Source of the DNA: Verrucomicrobiaceae bacterium
GTDB lineage: Bacteria; Verrucomicrobiota; Verrucomicrobiia; Verrucomicrobiales; Verrucomicrobiaceae
Length of the DNA: 64,000 nucleotides
Assembly: GCA_016713035.1 (NCBI GenBank)
Contig: JADJPW010000006.1
Coordinates: 248,001 to 312,000, forward strand
Direction of reading: 5' to 3'
A program made the position numbers and the translations under genes. Position 1 is the stretch's first letter. Each line of letters begins with the position of its first letter. Under the pieces are notes generated by a model. That model did not search any database. It saw only the letters and a program-made list of their open reading frames with translations, and was not told where the DNA came from. Of this stretch, positions 62,380 through 64,000 are shown in pieces.

Positions 62380-63303
62380 ATGCATATCGAGGACATTTTC
62401 AACAAACAAAAGCCCACACTCTCCTTCGAGTTCTTCCCACCCAAGTCTGCGGAGGCCTCTGAGGCCCTTTTCGGCACCATTGGGGAACTAGAGGCCCATA
62501 AGCCCGATTTCGTCAGTGTGACCTACGGCGCAGGCGGCTCCACCCGCGAGCCTCACGCATGATCTCGTCGTGCGGATCAAAAAACCACCAGCCTCGATCC
62601 CGTTCCCCATCTCACCTGCGTCTGCCACAGTGAGGCAGACATCCAGTCCATCCTCGAGCGCTATGCAGAGGCCGGAGTGAGCAATATTTTGGCCCTCGGC
62701 GGTGATCCACCCAAAAACCTCGCCGGCTACGACCGCGCCAAAGATGCCTTCCAGCACGCAGCCGACCTCGTCGCCTTCATCAAGAAATTCAATGAACTCG
62801 GCGGGCATCCAGATAAGCGCGGATTCGGCATCGGCGTCGCGGGTTTCCCAGAAGGGCACCCCACCACACCGAACCGCGTCCTCGAAATGGACCACCTGAA
62901 GGCCAAAGTCGATGCCGGGGCCGATTACATCTGCACCCAGCTCTTCTTCGACAATCACGACTTCCTCGACTTCCGTGCCCGTTGCCGCCTCGCCGGAATC
63001 CATGTGCCCATCATCGCAGGTATCATGCCCATCACCAGCGCCTCAGGCATGCGCCGCATGGCCGAGCTCGCCGCCGGTGCCCGCTATCCTGCGAAGCTCC
63101 TCCGCGCCATCCAGCGCTGCGGCAATGATGAAGCCGCCGTCCAGAAAGTAGGCATCCACTACGCCACCGAGCAGTGCCACGACCTGCTCGATCACGGCGT
63201 GGACGGCATCCACTTCTATACGCTGAATAAATCCCACGCCACCCGCGAGATCTACGCCAGCCTAGGCATCCGTGACTCAGCCGCCGTCCAGAAACTGGCA
63301 TGA
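62380..63303 (+). CDS. metF: 5,10-methylenetetrahydrofolate reductase, two compensating frame breaks
   Basis: About 307 residues. ATG 62380 (MHIEDIFNKQKPTLSFEFFP). Seen: SFEFFPPKSAEASEALF, FVSVTYGAGGSTRE, ILALGGDPPKNLAGYD, GADYICTQLFFDNHDF and VPIIAGIMPITSASGMRRMA, the MetF motifs (FAD- and folate-binding). Removing one C near 62549 (GAGCCTC for GAGCTC) and adding one A to the A6 run near 62580-62586 gives the expected LTHDLVVRIKKTTSLDPVPH between the two visible parts. Makes methyl-THF for methionine synthesis. The next gene starts inside its stop codon (ATGA). Confidence 0.88.
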
Positions 63304-64000
63304 TCACCACAACTGAAAAGCCCCTCATCGCCGCCATCGAGGCCGGTGGCACCAAATTCGTCTGCGCCATCGGCACCGGCCCGGATGACCTACGCGACAT
63401 CGCACGCTTTCCCACCACCACCCCAGAGGCCACACTCACAGAGGTCTGCCGCCACCTCTCCATGATGAAGTCCAAGCACGGCCCCTTCCAGGCCATCGGC
63501 ATCGGCTCCTTTGGCCCCATCGACCTCGATACGAATAGCAAAACCTACGGCTACATCACCACCACCCCCAAGCCCGGCTGGCAGTTCGTCGATGTCGCCA
63601 GCATGCTCAGGACACGCTACCACGTCCCCGTCGCCCTCGATACCGATGTCAATGCCGCCGTGCTCGGCGAATACCTCTGGGGCGCGGGGCAGGGCATCGA
63701 CCCACTCGTTTACATCACCGTCGGCACCGGAGTCGGCGGAGGGGCATTAGTCCATGGCCAGCTCCTCCATGGACTGCTGCATCCAGAAATGGGCCACATC
63801 ATGGTCCCACCCCCATCGAACAGCAGCGCCGTGCAGGCCATCTGCCACTGCCCCTTCCACAAAAGCTGCGTCGAAGGCTACATCAGCGGCGCAGCACTCG
63901 CCGTGCGCTGGGGAGTCAAAGCAGACGCCCTGCCAGAGGAGCACCCCGCATGGGAAGAAGTCGCCGATGTCATGGCCCATGCCCTCGCCAATATCACCCT
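63300..64000 (+). CDS. ROK-family kinase (fructokinase-like), partial
   Basis: Starts at ATG 63300, overlapping the metF stop, and runs open to the window end (233 residues visible). Seen: LIAAIEAGGTKFVCAIGTG, ATP-binding GSFGPIDLD, LDTDVNAAVLGEYLWGAGQG with catalytic Asp, YITVGTGVGGGALVHGQLLH, HPEMGHIMV and the zinc motif CHCPFHKSCVEGYISG. This set is characteristic of the bacterial ROK fructokinase branch. Phosphorylates a hexose with ATP. Confidence 0.87.
   Translation, partial: MITTTEKPLIAAIEAGGTKFVCAIGTGPDDLRDIARFPTTTPEATLTEVCRHLSMMKSKHGPFQAIGIGSFGPIDLDTNSKTYGYITTTPKPGWQFVDVASMLRTRYHVPVALDTDVNAAVLGEYLWGAGQGIDPLVYITVGTGVGGGALVHGQLLHGLLHPEMGHIMVPPPSNSSAVQAICHCPFHKSCVEGYISGAALAVRWGVKADALPEEHPAWEEVADVMAHALANIT

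Overview
The window looks like a chromosomal stretch from a Verrucomicrobiota bacterium, probably of the Verrucomicrobiales (Prosthecobacter/Verrucomicrobium type). This is inferred from content: a PEP-CTERM exosortase substrate, proteins with SHD1-like N-terminal domains, a PPC-domain secreted protein, a secreted beta-propeller dehydrogenase-like protein, a lipoprotein cytochrome c of the PVC kind, and a high-GC housekeeping gene set on both strands. No rRNA, phage or plasmid backbone is seen.

Layout. 1-6.1 kb: end of hisC, a PfkB kinase/amidohydrolase pair, tRNA-Leu, a winged-helix regulator, a cytochrome c lipoprotein, a DUF1570-like gluzincin and a small AT-richer islet. 6.2-20.7 kb: HrpA-type helicase, two tandem PilT ATPases, a yqjD/yqjE-like envelope cluster, folK, pgi, type II secretion/pilin genes gspG and gspF, holB and tRNA-Ser. 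20.7-39 kb: tilS, ykgJ-like, proA, a secreted prenyltransferase-like toroid protein, a large membrane protein, thrS, two oligopeptide-type ABC permeases, an MFS transporter, fur, a CysJ-like reductase, a PEP-CTERM protein, a nitroreductase and an Aas-like acyl-activating enzyme. 39.3-42.8 kb: a gene-cassette array with five attC-type recombination sites, the clearest accessory region. 43.0-43.9 kb: a decayed IS5-type insertion sequence with matching terminal repeats. 44.2-44.6 kb: a compound minisatellite. 44.9-64 kb: SIS and ROK sugar genes, yjbQ, truB, nrnA, hisB-hisH, a possible secreted toxin/immunity pair, a MurQ-like SIS protein, mrp, a DEAD-box helicase, a PPC-domain protein, a Gfo/Idh/MocA oxidoreductase, metF and a partial ROK kinase.

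The most notable items are: (i) the cassette array without an integrase in the window (39299 to about 42.8 kb); (ii) two hairpin elements sharing one architecture (AACC followed by three iterated cores in each inverted arm), one intergenic at 4081-4157 and one inserted in frame inside the hrpA gene at 7829-7901; (iii) an overlapping gene pair at 52.5-53.8 kb that resembles a polymorphic toxin and a cysteine-rich immunity protein; (iv) the 21/22-nt compound minisatellite; (v) heptamer tandem repeats at two gene boundaries.

Caution: at least eight single-base frame breaks disrupt otherwise conserved genes (near 17.14, 38.26, 38.95, 53.09, 53.65, 56.86, 62.55 and 62.59 kb), mostly at mononucleotide runs. 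The pattern fits residual indel errors of a long-read assembly better than mass pseudogenisation, so these genes are reported as full-length CDS spans with the break noted.
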